From Gallaecimonas pentaromativorans (GTDB taxonomy: Bacteria > Pseudomonadota > Gammaproteobacteria > Enterobacterales > Gallaecimonadaceae): a DNA stretch of 64,000 bases. Position 1 is the first letter of the stretch; the number at the start of each line of letters is the position of its first letter. The position numbers and the translations under genes are program-made. The stretch lies in the NCBI RefSeq assembly GCF_003751625.1, contig NZ_RJUL01000006.1, forward strand, positions 284,015-348,014, given 5' to 3'. The notes below the pieces were generated by a model. That model did not search any database and was not told the DNA's origin. It saw only the letters and a program-made list of their open reading frames with translations. Of the stretch, positions 8,740-18,890 are shown in pieces.

Positions 8740-10230
8740 TTACTTCAGGTGGATGGTCATGTTGGGGCCAGCCGGGATGTCTCCTTCGAACCAGCGGGCG
8801 GTAACGGTTTTGGTTTCTGTGTAAAAACGCACCGCTTGCTTGCCGTAGGCGTGCTGGTCGCCATAGAAGGAGCCCTTCCAGCCGGTGAAGCTGAAAAACG
8901 GCAGCGGTACCGGGATAGGCACGTTGATCCCCACCTGGCCGACGCTGATTTTGTGCTGATACTTGCGGGCGGCAGCGCCGCTGGCGGTAAAGATGGAGGT
9001 GCCGTTGCCATAGGGGTTGGCGTTGACCACCTCAATGGCCTCATCCAGCGAGTCGACGTTCATCAGGCACAATACCGGCCCGAAAATCTCTTCGTTGTAG
9101 ATGCGCATGTCGGTGGTTACGTCGGCAAAGAGGGTCGGGCCAACCCAGTTGCCCTGCTCATAGCCCTTGACGGTAAAGGCCGAGCCGTCCAGCAGGCAGC
9201 GTGCGCCCTCTTCTTTACCGGCCTTGATGAGTTCCAGCACCCGCTCTTTGGCCTTGGGAGAAATCAGCGGGCCGTAGGCCGCCTGGTTATCGTTCCAAAG
9301 GCCAGGGGTCACCTCGCCTAGGGCTTGTTGGATGTCTTCGGCCCAGGCCTGGGTTTCACCCACCAGCACCACCACCGAGATGGCCATGCAGCGCTGGCCG
9401 GCGGCCCCGACCGAGGCACCGACGATGTTGCTGATCACCTGCTCTTTATTGGCATCGGGCATCACCACCATGTGGTTTTTGGCGCCGGCAAAGGCTTGTA
9501 CCCGCTTGAGGTTCTCGGTGCCGCGCCGATAAATATATTGGCCAACCGGCACCGACCCCACGAAGGACAGCGCCTTAACGGCCTGGTGGTCGAGCAGGAA
9601 GTCTACCTGCTCCTTGCCGCCGTGAATCACTTGCAGCACCCCTTCAGGCGCGCCGGCTTCCACAAAGAGCTCCACCAACCGGGTTGGGGTCATGGGATCT
9701 TGCTCTGAGGGCTTAAGGATAAAAGTGTTACCGCAGGCGATGGCCAGCGGGAACATCCACAGCGGGATCATGGCCGGGAAGTTAAACGGCGTGATACCGG
9801 CGCACACCCCAAGAGGCTGGGTGAGACTGTAGCAGTCGATGCTGCGAGCTACGTTCTCCACCGTTTCGCCCATCATCAGGCTGGCGATGTTGGCGGCATG
9901 CTCCACCACCTCAATGCCGCGCCACACGTCGCCTTTGGCATCTTCAAAGGTTTTGCCGGTCTCAAGGGAGAGAATTTCGGCGATTTCATCGTGGTGGGTT
10001 TTCAAAAGGTGCTGGTAGCGCAACATCAACCGGGCCCGCTCCGACACCGGCGTCTCCCGCCAACTCTCAAAGGCGCGCTGGGCGCTATCCACCGCGGCCT
10101 GCATCTCGCTTTGGGTGGCACAGGGCACCCGGGCGATAACGCTGTTATCCGCCGGGTTGGTTACGTCGATAAAGGTGTCAGCCTGGCTCTGGGTGAAGTG
10201 GCCATCAATAAAAAGCGGAAGGGTTTTCAT
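8740..10230 (-). CDS. mmsA: CoA-acylating methylmalonate-semialdehyde dehydrogenase
   Basis: Converts methylmalonate semialdehyde with CoA and NAD+ to propionyl-CoA, the last valine-specific step. The 496-residue protein has the aldehyde dehydrogenase fold: [17 protein letters not shown] near 145-161, ILKPSEQDP near 171-179, and the catalytic Cys281 in [13 protein letters not shown] rather than the usual GQxCxxxxR pattern is characteristic of the acylating MMSDH branch. It lies 11 bases behind the thiolase gene and leads into the acyl-CoA dehydrogenase. Confidence 0.95.
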   Translation of the reverse strand: MKTLPLFIDGHFTQSQADTFIDVTNPADNSVIARVPCATQSEMQAAVDSAQRAFESWRETPVSERARLMLRYQHLLKTHHDEIAEILSLETGKTFEDAKGDVWRGIEVVEHAANIASLMMGETVENVARSIDCYSLTQPLGVCAGITPFNFPAMIPLWMFPLAIACGNTFILKPSEQDPMTPTRLVELFVEAGAPEGVLQVIHGGKEQVDFLLDHQAVKALSFVGSVPVGQYIYRRGTENLKRVQAFAGAKNHMVVMPDANKEQVISNIVGASVGAAGQRCMAISVVVLVGETQAWAEDIQQALGEVTPGLWNDNQAAYGPLISPKAKERVLELIKAGKEEGARCLLDGSAFTVKGYEQGNWVGPTLFADVTTDMRIYNEEIFGPVLCLMNVDSLDEAIEVVNANPYGNGTSIFTASGAAARKYQHKISVGQVGINVPIPVPLPFFSFTGWKGSFYGDQHAYGKQAVRFYTETKTVTARWFEGDIPAGPNMTIHLK

Positions 10231-10241
10231 CGTGCCGGTCC

Positions 10242-11414
10242 TTAGATGAGTTCGATGGCAACGGCCGTGGCTTCACCACCGCCGATACAAAGGGAAGCAA
10301 CGCCGCGTTTGAGGCCGCGCTGCTTAAGAGCATGGATAAGGGTTACCAGCAGCCGCGCGCCGGTACAGCCTATGGGGTGGCCTAGGGCACAGGCGCCGCC
10401 GTTAACGTTGACCTTGCTGTGGGGCAGCCCCAGTTCGTTGATGGCCAGCATCGCCACCATGGCAAAGGCTTCGTTTATCTCGAAAAGATCCACCTCGTCC
10501 TTGTGCCAGCCCACCTTATCGAGGAGCTTTTGAATGGCACCAACCGGCGCAATGGTAAATTCGCTGGGGTGCTGGGCGTGCTGCACTTGGCCCTTGATGC
10601 GGGCAAGCGGGCTAAGGCCTCGGCGCTCGGCGTCTTCTTCGCGCATCAGCACCAAGGCGGCGGCGCCGTCAGAAATAGAAGAGGCGTTGGCGGCGGTGAT
10701 GGAGCCGTCTTTGGCAAAAGCCGGGCGCAGGGTGGGTATTTTTTCAGGCGCGGCCTTACCCGGTTGCTCGTCCACCTCAACCTGCACTTCGCCCTTGCGG
10801 GTTTTAACGGTGACCGGGGTGATTTCGTCGGCAAAGTAACCGTTGGCGATGGCAGCCTTGGCACGGGTTAGGGACTCAATGGCAAAGGTGTCCATGGCCT
10901 CGCGGCTAAGCTGATACTCATCGGCGGTGTCCTGGGCAAAAGAGCCCATCAGGCGGCCACTGTAGGCATCTTCGAGGCCATCTAAGAACATGTGATCTTT
11001 GATTTCGCCATGGCCCATTCGAAGGCCGCCCCGGGCTTTTGGCATTAGGTAAGGGGCGTTGGTCATGGACTCCATGCCGCCAGCCACCACCGCATCGGCG
11101 CTGCCGGCCAAGAGCAGGTCGTGGGCCAGCATCACGGTTTTCATCCCCGAGCCACACACCTTGTTGACGGTGGTGGCGCCGCAGCTGTCGGGCAGCCCGG
11201 CATGGCGGCTGGCCTGGCGGGCCGGCGCCTGACCAAGCCCGGCGGGTAGCACGCAGCCCATCAGGGTTTCGCTGATATCGGCAGGTTTAAGACCGGCGCG
11301 GCTCACCGCCGCCTTGATGGCCGCCGCCCCAAGCAATGGGGCCGGCATATCACTCAGGGCACCTTGAAAAGCCCCCATGGCGGTGCGGGCCGCCCCCAGG
11401 ATCACGATAGACAT
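10242..11414 (-). CDS. Acetyl-CoA acyltransferase (thiolase), first gene of the valine/isoleucine operon
   Basis: Thiolase of 390 aa. Cys87 in NKVCGSGMK is the acyl-carrying nucleophile, His lies in [10 protein letters not shown] near residue 345, and Cys376 in CIGGGEAT is the general base. Family resemblance is to acetyl-CoA C-acetyltransferases. As leader of the ivd-type operon it most likely cleaves 2-methylacetoacetyl-CoA from isoleucine to acetyl-CoA and propionyl-CoA, and it could also take acetoacetate-derived units from leucine. AAGGAG lies seven bases before ATG 11414. A perfect inverted repeat at 11462-11477, 48 bases upstream, is the likely LiuR operator. Confidence 0.93.
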   Translation of the reverse strand: MSIVILGAARTAMGAFQGALSDMPAPLLGAAAIKAAVSRAGLKPADISETLMGCVLPAGLGQAPARQASRHAGLPDSCGATTVNKVCGSGMKTVMLAHDLLLAGSADAVVAGGMESMTNAPYLMPKARGGLRMGHGEIKDHMFLDGLEDAYSGRLMGSFAQDTADEYQLSREAMDTFAIESLTRAKAAIANGYFADEITPVTVKTRKGEVQVEVDEQPGKAAPEKIPTLRPAFAKDGSITAANASSISDGAAALVLMREEDAERRGLSPLARIKGQVQHAQHPSEFTIAPVGAIQKLLDKVGWHKDEVDLFEINEAFAMVAMLAINELGLPHSKVNVNGGACALGHPIGCTGARLLVTLIHALKQRGLKRGVASLCIGGGEATAVAIELI

Positions 11415-11461
11415 GACTTAACTCCTTAAAGCATTGGTCACAGCCTATCGCATGATTAACG

Positions 11462-11477
11462 TTTACGGCAACGTAAA
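11462..11477. promoter_or_regulatory. LiuR-like operator of the valine/isoleucine operon
   Basis: TTTACGGCAACGTAAA, a perfect 6-bp inverted repeat with a 4-base spacer, 48 bases before the thiolase start. It matches the sites at 11852 and 26660 in form (TTnACG-N4-CGTnAA). LiuR of the MerR family is known from comparative genomics to control these genes; assignment of this exact site is inference. Confidence 0.75.
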
Positions 11478-11531
11478 GATAAAATTCACAAGACCCGCTT
11501 AAATAGACTCTCAACCGGTGAGAGCCATTCC

Positions 11532-11559
11532 TTTTAGCCGCTCTCGCTAGCGGCTAAAA
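11532..11559. repeat. Perfect 11-bp inverted repeat, not a standard terminator
   Basis: Arms TTTTAGCCGCT and AGCGGCTAAAA around CTCGCT. The base next to the stem on each exit side is A rather than a T-run, so an intrinsic terminator is unlikely in either direction. It lies within the divergent promoter region and may be a second operator or a leader hairpin. Confidence 0.6.
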
Positions 11560-11851
11560 AAACACCTGCCGTTCTCCCTCTTCCTCTGCCTCCACTGGAA
11601 GGTCTTTTGCACAAAAAAGCGGCCGTCAGCGTTAAAGGCAAGCTTTAGACTAAGGTCGAATTTATAAATTATCGTAAACAGTGATTTGCCTCCGAGGTAA
11701 GCGGTATACAAAGGGGCATTTTTATGCCTTATATGGTAGTGTTGTTAACTTACAACAGCACTGACACCCCTTGATGAGGCTTGCCTTTTCAAGGCGAGAA
11801 AGCCAGTCTAGACAGTAGTTTGCGTGTTAATTTCCCCCGAGCACCGCAGAC

Positions 11852-11867
11852 TTTACCTTTACGTAAA
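11852..11867. promoter_or_regulatory. LiuR-like operator of the liu operon
   Basis: TTTACCTTTACGTAAA: same layout as the 11462 site with one mismatch between the arms, ending 26 bases before the liuR start. This position would let LiuR control its own operon. Confidence 0.72.
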
Positions 11868-11893
11868 CTTCCAGTAAGGTAGTAGCATCGACG

Positions 11894-12313
11894 ATGAGCC
11901 AAGACACCATGTCCAACATCACTTACAGCATCAGCGAGCTGGCAAAAGAATTCGATATCACCACCCGGTCGATTCGATTCTATGAAGATCAAGGTTTGAT
12001 CACCCCAGAGCGTAAAGGACAAACCCGTATCTACAATCGCCAGGACAGAGTGCGTTTGAAGCTGACCCTGCGCGGTAAAAGGTTGGGCTTTTCCCTGGCT
12101 GAGATCCGTAAGTTGTTCGATCTGTATGATGCCGACAAATCCTCGCTCACCCAGCTACACACCATGCTGGAGCTGGTTTCCGAGAAGAAAGCGGCATTGG
12201 AGCAGCAGATGGAAGACATCAAAGTGGTGCTCATGGAACTGACGTCGGCAGAAACCCGCTGCCGTAGCGCCTTGGACGAGATCAACAACAAGAAAAAGGC
12301 CAGCGGCAGCTAA
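11894..12313 (+). CDS. liuR: MerR-family regulator of branched-chain amino acid catabolism, LiuR
   Basis: Protein of 139 aa with an N-terminal winged helix of MerR type: YSISELAKEFDITTRSIRFY at about residues 11-30, then EDQGLITPER and GFSLAEIRKLFD. The C-terminal part (about 80-130) forms the expected dimerisation helix. MerR proteins that lead a liuABCDE operon are the LiuR regulators, thought to respond to branched-chain acyl-CoA or related metabolites. Start ATG 11894 is chosen; a second ATG at 11909 would remove five residues. The gene is first in its operon, and its promoter holds the inverted repeat at 11852. Confidence 0.93.
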   Translation: MSQDTMSNITYSISELAKEFDITTRSIRFYEDQGLITPERKGQTRIYNRQDRVRLKLTLRGKRLGFSLAEIRKLFDLYDADKSSLTQLHTMLELVSEKKAALEQQMEDIKVVLMELTSAETRCRSALDEINNKKKASGS

Positions 12314-12340
12314 ACACCACGCATCTCGGGGGAGACGCTG

Positions 12341-13510
12341 ATGATTAGCCCGTTCAAGAGCCTGAACTTCGGTTTGGGCGATACCGCGGACATGCTCCGC
12401 GAACACGTCAACCATTTCGCCCGCGAGGTCATTGCACCCCGCGCCGCGCAAATCGACCACGACAACCTTTTTCCCAACGAACTGTGGCCCCGTTTCGGTG
12501 AAATGGGCCTGCTGGGCGTAACCGTCTCGGAAGAATACGGTGGCGCCGGCATGGGCTATCTCGAACATGTGCTGGCCATGGAAGAAATCTCCCGGGCCAG
12601 CGCCTCGGTGGGGCTTTCTTACGGCGCCCACTCCAATCTCTGCGTCAACCAGATCTACCGCAACGGCTCTGCCGAGCAAAAGCAAAAATATCTGCCCAAA
12701 CTCATCAGCGGCGAGCATATCGGCGCCCTGGCCATGTCTGAGCCCAATGCTGGCTCTGACGTCGTATCCATGAAGCTCAGCGCCCGCGACGCCGGTGACC
12801 ATTTTGTGCTGAACGGCACCAAGATGTGGATCACCAACGGCCCCGACGCCCACACCTATGTGGTGTACGCCAAGACCGACACCAGCAAGGGCCCCCACGG
12901 CATTACCGCCTTTATTATCGAGCGCGGCTTCAAGGGCTTCTCCCAGGCCCAAAAGCTCGACAAGCTGGGCATGCGCGGCTCCAACACCTGCGAGCTGGTG
13001 TTTGAAGACTGCATTGTGCCCAAGGAAAACATCCTTGGTGAGCTGAACCAGGGGGTGCGGGTGCTGATGAGCGGCCTCGATTACGAGCGGGTGGTGCTGT
13101 CTGGCGGCCCTCTTGGCATCATGCAGGCCTGCATGGATGTGGTGGTGCCCTACGTCAACGAGCGCGAGCAGTTTGGCCAGGCCATCGGCAGCTTCCAACT
13201 GGTACAGGGCAAGCTGGCCGACATGTATACCCGCATGAACGCCGCCCGCGCCTACGTCTATACCGTGGCCCGCGCCTGCGACAGGGGTGAGACCACCCGC
13301 AAGGACGCCGCCGGCGTTATTTTGTATTCCGCGGAACTGGCCACCCAAATGGCGCTGGATGCCATCCAACTGCTGGGCGGTAACGGTTACATCAACGAAT
13401 ATCCCACCGGCCGGTTGCTGCGCGACGCTAAGCTCTATGAGATTGGCGCCGGCACCTCCGAGATCCGCCGCATGCTCATTGGCCGTGAACTCGTAAACGA
13501 GTCCCGCTGA
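12341..13510 (+). CDS. liuA: Isovaleryl-CoA dehydrogenase
   Basis: First committed step of leucine degradation: isovaleryl-CoA to 3-methylcrotonyl-CoA, FAD-dependent, electrons to ETF. The 389-residue protein shows [16 protein letters not shown] at about 129-144. The diagnostic placement of the catalytic acid is visible: Glu249 in [11 protein letters not shown], while the usual C-terminal position reads GAGTSE with Gly where other acyl-CoA dehydrogenases have Glu. This swap distinguishes isovaleryl-CoA dehydrogenase and supports the call strongly. GGGGGAG lies before ATG 12341, 27 bases after liuR. Confidence 0.96.
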   Translation: MISPFKSLNFGLGDTADMLREHVNHFAREVIAPRAAQIDHDNLFPNELWPRFGEMGLLGVTVSEEYGGAGMGYLEHVLAMEEISRASASVGLSYGAHSNLCVNQIYRNGSAEQKQKYLPKLISGEHIGALAMSEPNAGSDVVSMKLSARDAGDHFVLNGTKMWITNGPDAHTYVVYAKTDTSKGPHGITAFIIERGFKGFSQAQKLDKLGMRGSNTCELVFEDCIVPKENILGELNQGVRVLMSGLDYERVVLSGGPLGIMQACMDVVVPYVNEREQFGQAIGSFQLVQGKLADMYTRMNAARAYVYTVARACDRGETTRKDAAGVILYSAELATQMALDAIQLLGGNGYINEYPTGRLLRDAKLYEIGAGTSEIRRMLIGRELVNESR

Positions 13511-13521
13511 GTCGTTGTGAC

Positions 13522-13540
13522 AGGCGGCCTTGAGCCGCCT
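13522..13540 (+). other. Hairpin between liuA and liuB
   Basis: Stem AGGCGGC/GCCGCCT with loop CTTGA in the 47-base gap between the two genes. It is followed by TGAAAAAGGG, not a T-run, so it is not a normal terminator. It could stabilise an RNA end or set the liuA:liuB ratio. Confidence 0.6.
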
Positions 13541-13557
13541 TGAAAAAGGGCCTGTCG

Positions 13558-15162
13558 ATGATCCTGTCATCCAATATCAACACCAAAAGTGACACCTTCT
13601 TGCAAAAAGACGCCGCCATGCGCGCCTTGGTGGCCGATCTGCAGGAAAAAATTACCACCCTCACCCAAGGCGGCGGTGCCAAGGCCTGTGAGCGGCACAA
13701 GTCGCGCGGCAAGCTGCTGGCCAGGGAGCGTATCGATTTATTGCTCGATGCCGGTTCGGCATTTTTGGAAATCGCCCAATTGGCCGCTTTTAATGTCTAT
13801 GAAGACTATGTGCCCTGTGCCGGCGTGGTGGCCGGTATTGGCCGGGTCAGTGGCGTCGAGTGCATGATTGTGGCCAACGACGCCACCGTCAAAGGCGGTA
13901 CCTATTACCCGCTGACGGTCAAAAAACATCTGCGCGCCCAGGAGATAGCCGCCCGCTGTCACCTGCCCTGCCTTTATCTGGTGGACTCCGGCGGCGCCTT
14001 CTTGCCTCGCCAGGACGAAGTGTTCCCCGACCGGGACCATTTCGGCCGCATCTTCTTTAACCAGGCACAGATGTCTGCCAAAGGCATACCGCAGGTGGCG
14101 GTGGTGATGGGGCTTTGTACCGCCGGCGGCGCCTATGTGCCGGCCATGGCCGACGAGTCCATCATAGTGCGGGGCCAAGGCACCATCTTTCTGGCCGGGC
14201 CGCCGCTGGTTAAAGCCGCCACCGGTGAAGAAGTGAGCGCCGAAGACTTAGGGGGCGCCGATGTGCACTGCAAGGTGAGCGGCGTAGCCGACCACTACGC
14301 CCAGGATGACGCCCATGCCCTGGCCATGGCCCGTGACGCCATCGCCAACCTCAACTGGCAAAAGCCCCAGCGGTTGGCCCTCAAGGCGCCCAAGCCGCCC
14401 CGTTTCCGGGCCGAAGAGCTGTACGGCATTGTCGGCACCGACCTTAAAAAGCCCTTTGATGTCAAAGAGGTTATTGCAAGGCTGGTAGACGACTCCGAAT
14501 TTCACGAATTCAAGGCGCTGTACGGCCCTACCCTGGTGTGCGGCTTTGCCCATATTCAGGGCTACCCGGTGGGCATTGTCGCCAACAACGGCATCCTCTT
14601 TAGTGAAAGCGCCCAAAAAGGCGCCCACTTCATCGAGCTTTGCTGCCAGCGCAAGGTGCCGCTGGTGTTCTTGCAGAACATCACCGGCTTTATGGTGGGC
14701 CAGAAATACGAGGCCGAGGGCATTGCCAAGCACGGCGCCAAGATGGTCACCGCAGTAAGCTGCGCCAGCGTGCCCAAGTTCACCTTGGTGATTGGCGGCT
14801 CCTATGGCGCCGGTAACTACGGCATGTGTGGCCGCGCTTACGACCCCACCCTGATGTGGATGTGGCCCAATGCCCGGGTATCGGTCATGGGCGGCGAGCA
14901 GGCTGCCGGGGTGCTGGCCACCGTCACCCGCGACAACAAGGCCAAGCAGGGTGAAAGCTGGAGCGACGAGCAGGAAAAAGCCTTCAAGGCGCCTATCATC
15001 GAACAGTACGAGCAGCAGGGGCACCCCTACTATGCCTCGGCCCGGCTTTGGGACGACGGCATTATCGATCCGGCCCAAAGCCGCGAGGTATTGGCCCTGG
15101 CCCTGGCTGCCTCCCTCAACGCACCGATAGCCGAGACACGCTTTGGCGTGTTCCGCATGTAA
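13558..15162 (+). CDS. liuB: Methylcrotonyl-CoA carboxylase beta (carboxyltransferase) subunit
   Basis: Carboxyltransferase subunit that moves CO2 from carboxybiotin to 3-methylcrotonyl-CoA. From ATG 13558 (AAAAAGGG upstream) the length is 534 aa, as is usual for MCC-beta; an in-frame TTG 18 bases earlier would add six residues and lies before the binding site. The N-half holds [18 protein letters not shown] of the acyl-CoA binding crotonase-like domain. The C-half holds [24 protein letters not shown] and the biotin-contact stretch [22 protein letters not shown] at about residues 436-453. It works with LiuD. Confidence 0.95.
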   Translation: MILSSNINTKSDTFLQKDAAMRALVADLQEKITTLTQGGGAKACERHKSRGKLLARERIDLLLDAGSAFLEIAQLAAFNVYEDYVPCAGVVAGIGRVSGVECMIVANDATVKGGTYYPLTVKKHLRAQEIAARCHLPCLYLVDSGGAFLPRQDEVFPDRDHFGRIFFNQAQMSAKGIPQVAVVMGLCTAGGAYVPAMADESIIVRGQGTIFLAGPPLVKAATGEEVSAEDLGGADVHCKVSGVADHYAQDDAHALAMARDAIANLNWQKPQRLALKAPKPPRFRAEELYGIVGTDLKKPFDVKEVIARLVDDSEFHEFKALYGPTLVCGFAHIQGYPVGIVANNGILFSESAQKGAHFIELCCQRKVPLVFLQNITGFMVGQKYEAEGIAKHGAKMVTAVSCASVPKFTLVIGGSYGAGNYGMCGRAYDPTLMWMWPNARVSVMGGEQAAGVLATVTRDNKAKQGESWSDEQEKAFKAPIIEQYEQQGHPYYASARLWDDGIIDPAQSREVLALALAASLNAPIAETRFGVFRM

Positions 15163-15171
15163 GGAGAGATC

Positions 15172-15966
15172 ATGGATTGGTTAATCACCGACATCGACCC
15201 GCGCGGGGTAGCCACCCTTTGCCTGAACCGGCCGGACAAATTCAACGCCTTTGACGACGCCCTCATAGGCGAGCTGGTACAAGCCCTGGCGGAACTGGCC
15301 GAAGAGCCCAAGCTGCGGCTACTGGTGCTAAAAGCCGAGGGCAAGCACTTCTCCGCCGGCGCCGACCTTAACTGGATGCAGCGCCAGGTGACCCAGAGTT
15401 TTGACCAAAACCTGGCCGAGGCCGAGGCCCTGGCCGAGTTGATGATGCGCTTAGACAGCTTCCCTCACCCCACGGTGTGCCGCGTGCAAGGCAGCGCCTT
15501 TGGCGGCGCCTTGGGCCTCATCGCCTGTTGCGACGTGGCGGTGGCCAGTGACGATGCCAAGTTCTGTCTGTCCGAAGTAAAGCTCGGCCTGGTGCCGGCG
15601 GTGATCAGCCCCTATATGGTGCGCAGCATCGGTTATCGCCAAACCCGCCGCTACGCGCTGACAGCCGAGCGCTTCGATGCCGCTACGGCCCTTGATTTAT
15701 CCTTGGTGCACGACGTGGTGCCGGCCGCCAGCCTTGACGACAAGGTCGAGCAGTTCGTCAACCAACTGCTGGCCAACGGCCCACAGGCGCTGACCGCCTG
15801 CAAGCTGCTCCTTGAGCATGTGGCCACCCAGCCCCTGGACAACGAGCTACGCCACTTTACCGCCAATGAAATCGCCCGCATTCGCATCAGCCCCGAAGGC
15901 CAGGAAGGTCTGAAAGCCTTCTTTGACAAGCGCCCGCCGGGCTGGCAGGGGAAACGCCGTGTTTAA
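15172..15966 (+). CDS. liuC: Methylglutaconyl-CoA hydratase
   Basis: Crotonase-fold hydratase, 264 aa, converting 3-methylglutaconyl-CoA to HMG-CoA. It has FSAGADLNWM near residues 62-71, the oxyanion helix GSAFGGALGLIACCD near 105-119, and SEVKLGLVPAVISPY near 129-143 with the second catalytic acid. The GALGL in place of GGGxE is common in the methylglutaconyl branch. AAGGAGAG precedes ATG 15172 directly after the liuB stop, and its last eight bases overlap liuD. Confidence 0.93.
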   Translation: MDWLITDIDPRGVATLCLNRPDKFNAFDDALIGELVQALAELAEEPKLRLLVLKAEGKHFSAGADLNWMQRQVTQSFDQNLAEAEALAELMMRLDSFPHPTVCRVQGSAFGGALGLIACCDVAVASDDAKFCLSEVKLGLVPAVISPYMVRSIGYRQTRRYALTAERFDAATALDLSLVHDVVPAASLDDKVEQFVNQLLANGPQALTACKLLLEHVATQPLDNELRHFTANEIARIRISPEGQEGLKAFFDKRPPGWQGKRRV

Positions 15967-17938
15967 AAGCCTGCTTATTGCCAACCGCGGCGAAATTGCC
16001 TGTCGGGTGATCCGCACCGCCCATCGCATGGGCCTGCGCTGCATTGCCGTATATTCCGACGCCGACAAAGACGCCCGCCACGTGCAACTGGCCGACGAAG
16101 CCTGGCATCTGGGGCCAAGCGACGCGGCCCAGTCTTACCTGCGGGCCGATAAAATTCTCGCCATTGCCAAGGCTGCCGGCGCCGATGCCGTGCACCCAGG
16201 CTACGGCTTTTTGTCTGAAAACAGCCACTTTGCCAAAGCCTGCCTGGATGCCGGTATCGCCTTTGTTGGCCCACCGGTGGGCGCCATCGAAGCCATGGGC
16301 TCCAAATCGGCAGCCAAGGCCATCATGGCCGATGCCGGGGTGCCGCTGGTGCCGGGCTATCACGGCAGCGACCAACATGACGCCACCTTGCTGCGCGAAG
16401 CCATCGACATCGGCTTTCCGCTGCTGATCAAGGCGGCCATGGGCGGCGGCGGCAAGGGCATGCGGGTAGTTGAAGGCCCCGAGCAGTTAAAAGACGCCAT
16501 CAACAGCGCCCGGCGCGAGGCCCTAAGCGCCTTTGGCGACGACACCCTGCTGCTGGAGCGCTACCTCACCACCCCACGCCATGTGGAGGTGCAAGTCTTT
16601 GCCGACACAAAAGGCAACTGCATTTATCTGGGGGACCGCGACTGCTCGGCCCAGCGCCGCCACCAAAAGGTCATCGAAGAAGCGCCTGCCCCGGGGCTTA
16701 GCCCCCGGCTCAGGGCCGCCATGGGCGACGCGGCGGTCAAGGCCGCCAAGGCTATCGATTATGTCGGCGCCGGTACCGTGGAGTTTTTGCTCGACGGCAA
16801 CGATTTCTACTTTATGGAAATGAACACCCGGCTGCAGGTGGAGCACCCGGTTACCGAGATGGTGACAGGCCAGGATTTGGTGGAATGGCAGCTCAATGTG
16901 GCCGCCGGCCAGCCCTTGGCCCTCACCCAAGACCAGGTGCGCTGCCAAGGCCACAGCGTCGAAGTGCGGATTTACGCCGAAGATCCCTTCAAAGGCTTCT
17001 TGCCTCAAAGCGGCCAGATAGCCCTGCTGCGCGAGCCGCAGTCGGACGTGCGCATCGACACCGGGGTGCGCCAGGGGGACGAAATAAGCCCCTATTACGA
17101 TCCGATGATCGCCAAGCTCATCGTCCACGGCGAGAACCGCAGCAGCGCCCTTGGCAAGATGGCCAGAGCCCTGGACAACTACTGTCTGGCCGGTATCCAA
17201 AGCAACGTCGGCTTCTTGCGCCGCCTGGCCAGCCACCCGGCTTTTATCGAAGGTGATTTAACCACCCGCTTTATCGAGCGCCACAGTGAGCAGCTTACCA
17301 GCGAGCCGCAATGGACAGAGCATCGCCTGGCCCTGGCGGCACTGACGGTGCTCTGTTATCGCCGCCAGGACGCCCGAGAACAGCGTCAGCAAAGCGCTGA
17401 GCCCGGCTCGCTCTGGCACCGCGCCGACGGCTGGCGCCTCAACGGCAAAGCCGGCACCACTTTGCACCTGGATATCGGTAACAGCGAGCCGCTGCGGGTC
17501 GAGGCCCAAAGCAGCGGCCAGGGTTGGCAGCTGCGCTTTCACGGCCACCAGTTGCTGGCCGAAGGGGAGCTACAAGGCGAGCAGCTCAATGCCAGCCTCG
17601 ATGGCCACCAGCTGCACCTGCCGGTGTGGCGCCATGGCGACTGTGTGGTGCTGTTCGACCAGGGCCAACCTTTTGAAGTGCGTAACCACCAGCGTGATAC
17701 CCAGCTCGATACCGGCCTTGAGAGCGATCTTTGCGCGCCGATGAACGGCACCATCGTCGCGGTACCCATTGAGGCTGGCGCCAAGGTAAAAAGCGGTGAG
17801 GTGCTGGTGGTGATGGAAGCCATGAAGATGGAATACGCCATCACCGCCCCACGGGACGGCCAGGTGGCCGAGGTGTTCTTCAAGCCCGGCGAGCGGGTCA
17901 GCGATGGCGCAGAGCTGGTGCGTCTGGAGGAGGCTTGA
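15959..17938 (+). CDS. liuD: Methylcrotonyl-CoA carboxylase alpha (biotin carboxylase/carrier) subunit
   Basis: Biotin-dependent subunit of 659 aa from GTG 15959, which follows AGGGGA and overlaps liuC by eight bases; the frame stays open further upstream, but that would lie inside liuC. Order of domains: biotin carboxylase with [14 protein letters not shown] at the N-terminus, the ATP-grasp loop GGGGKGM near residue 162 and [13 protein letters not shown] near 290; then a linker domain; then the biotinyl carrier domain with Lys623 in VMEAMKMEY as the biotin site. No bir ligase gene is in the window. Confidence 0.96.
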   Translation: MFKSLLIANRGEIACRVIRTAHRMGLRCIAVYSDADKDARHVQLADEAWHLGPSDAAQSYLRADKILAIAKAAGADAVHPGYGFLSENSHFAKACLDAGIAFVGPPVGAIEAMGSKSAAKAIMADAGVPLVPGYHGSDQHDATLLREAIDIGFPLLIKAAMGGGGKGMRVVEGPEQLKDAINSARREALSAFGDDTLLLERYLTTPRHVEVQVFADTKGNCIYLGDRDCSAQRRHQKVIEEAPAPGLSPRLRAAMGDAAVKAAKAIDYVGAGTVEFLLDGNDFYFMEMNTRLQVEHPVTEMVTGQDLVEWQLNVAAGQPLALTQDQVRCQGHSVEVRIYAEDPFKGFLPQSGQIALLREPQSDVRIDTGVRQGDEISPYYDPMIAKLIVHGENRSSALGKMARALDNYCLAGIQSNVGFLRRLASHPAFIEGDLTTRFIERHSEQLTSEPQWTEHRLALAALTVLCYRRQDAREQRQQSAEPGSLWHRADGWRLNGKAGTTLHLDIGNSEPLRVEAQSSGQGWQLRFHGHQLLAEGELQGEQLNASLDGHQLHLPVWRHGDCVVLFDQGQPFEVRNHQRDTQLDTGLESDLCAPMNGTIVAVPIEAGAKVKSGEVLVVMEAMKMEYAITAPRDGQVAEVFFKPGERVSDGAELVRLEEA

Positions 17939-18864
17939 TGGCACTGCCGAGCAAGGTCCGCATTGTCGAGGTAGGCCCCCGCGATGGCCTGCAAAACGAG
18001 CCGGGGCAACTGAGCCTTGAGGATAAAAAGCAGCTTATCGAGATGCTGGCCGGCGCCGGCCTTAGCCACATCGAGGTGGGTAGCTTTGTCTCGCCGCGCT
18101 GGGTGCCGCAAATGGCCGACACCGGCGAGCTTTTTGCAAAGCTTGCCCGCAAGGAAGGGGTGCTGTACTCGGCGCTGACTCCCAATCTCAAGGGCCTGGA
18201 AGGGGCCCTGGCCGCCAAGGCCGGTGAAGTGGCGGTGTTTGGCGCGGCGTCCGAGACCTTCAGCCAGACCAACATCAACTGCTCCATTGTTGAGAGCATG
18301 GAGCGCTTTGCCCCGGTGGTGGACAAAGCCCGCGCGGCCGGGCTCAAGGTGCGGGGCTACGTGTCTTGCGTGCTGGGCTGCCCTTACGAGGGCGACATTG
18401 CCCCGGCCCAGGTGGCGAGAGTTGCACAAGACTTGTGGGACATGGGCTGCGACGAAATTTCCCTTGGCGACACCATCGGGGTGGGCACGCCCCTTCGCAC
18501 CCAGGCACTTATCGAGGCGGTGGCGGCGGTGGTGCCGGTTGAAAAGCTCGCCGTGCATTTTCACGACACCTACGGCATGGCCATCGCCAATATTCACCAG
18601 GCGCTCTTGCTTGGGGTTGCGGTGGTTGATGCCGCCGTTGCCGGCCTTGGCGGCTGCCCCTATGCCAAAGGCGCCAGCGGCAACGTGGCCACCGAAGATC
18701 TGGTGTATCTCCTCAATGGCCTGGGAGTTGAACACGGGGTTGACTTGGGGCGCCTGTGTGAAGCTGGCTGGTTTATCAGCGAGCGCCTTGGCCGTCAGCC
18801 CACCTCCAAGGTCTCGCAGGCCCTCAAGGGCCGGGAAAAGGACTGCCTACTGACCCACCTTTGA
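17938..18864 (+). CDS. liuE: Hydroxymethylglutaryl-CoA lyase
   Basis: Cleaves HMG-CoA to acetyl-CoA and acetoacetate, finishing leucine breakdown. 308 aa from ATG 17938, which shares one base with the liuD stop (TGATG) and has GGAGGAG upstream. The TIM-barrel signature GPRDGLQNE is at residues 13-21, and [11 protein letters not shown] near 240 contains the conserved catalytic-loop Cys. It is the last gene of the operon and is followed within one base by a terminator. No liuF/G acetoacetate:CoA transferase is present, so acetoacetate must be activated elsewhere. Confidence 0.95.
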   Translation: MALPSKVRIVEVGPRDGLQNEPGQLSLEDKKQLIEMLAGAGLSHIEVGSFVSPRWVPQMADTGELFAKLARKEGVLYSALTPNLKGLEGALAAKAGEVAVFGAASETFSQTNINCSIVESMERFAPVVDKARAAGLKVRGYVSCVLGCPYEGDIAPAQVARVAQDLWDMGCDEISLGDTIGVGTPLRTQALIEAVAAVVPVEKLAVHFHDTYGMAIANIHQALLLGVAVVDAAVAGLGGCPYAKGASGNVATEDLVYLLNGLGVEHGVDLGRLCEAGWFISERLGRQPTSKVSQALKGREKDCLLTHL

Positions 18865-18890
18865 AAAAGGCCGCTTTGGCGGCCTTTTTT
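18864..18890. terminator. Bidirectional terminator between liuE and the EAL gene
   Basis: AAAAAGGCCGC-TTTG-GCGGCCTTTTTT, with A-run and T-run on either side, so it can end both convergent transcripts. Confidence 0.92.

Larger units (their letters stand above)
11415..11893. promoter_or_regulatory. Divergent promoter region between the valine/isoleucine and leucine operons
   Basis: A 479-base gap, long for this window. It holds two LiuR-like operators near its two ends (annotated separately), an 11-bp inverted repeat at 11532-11559, and a looser inverted repeat around 11738-11762 (TTGT/ACAA arms around TAACTT). The middle is AT-richer than the surrounding genes. No convincing open frame is present. 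Confidence 0.6.

Noticed and set aside
11532..11559. Intrinsic terminator in the divergent region
   Set aside because: The stem is strong, but on both strands the exit side is A-rich rather than T-rich.
12155..13570. 471-codon open frame on the minus strand opposite liuR/liuA
   Set aside because: It is the antisense shadow of a GC-rich gene; residues are His-, Gly- and Ala-rich with no domain, while the plus strand encodes a clear isovaleryl-CoA dehydrogenase.
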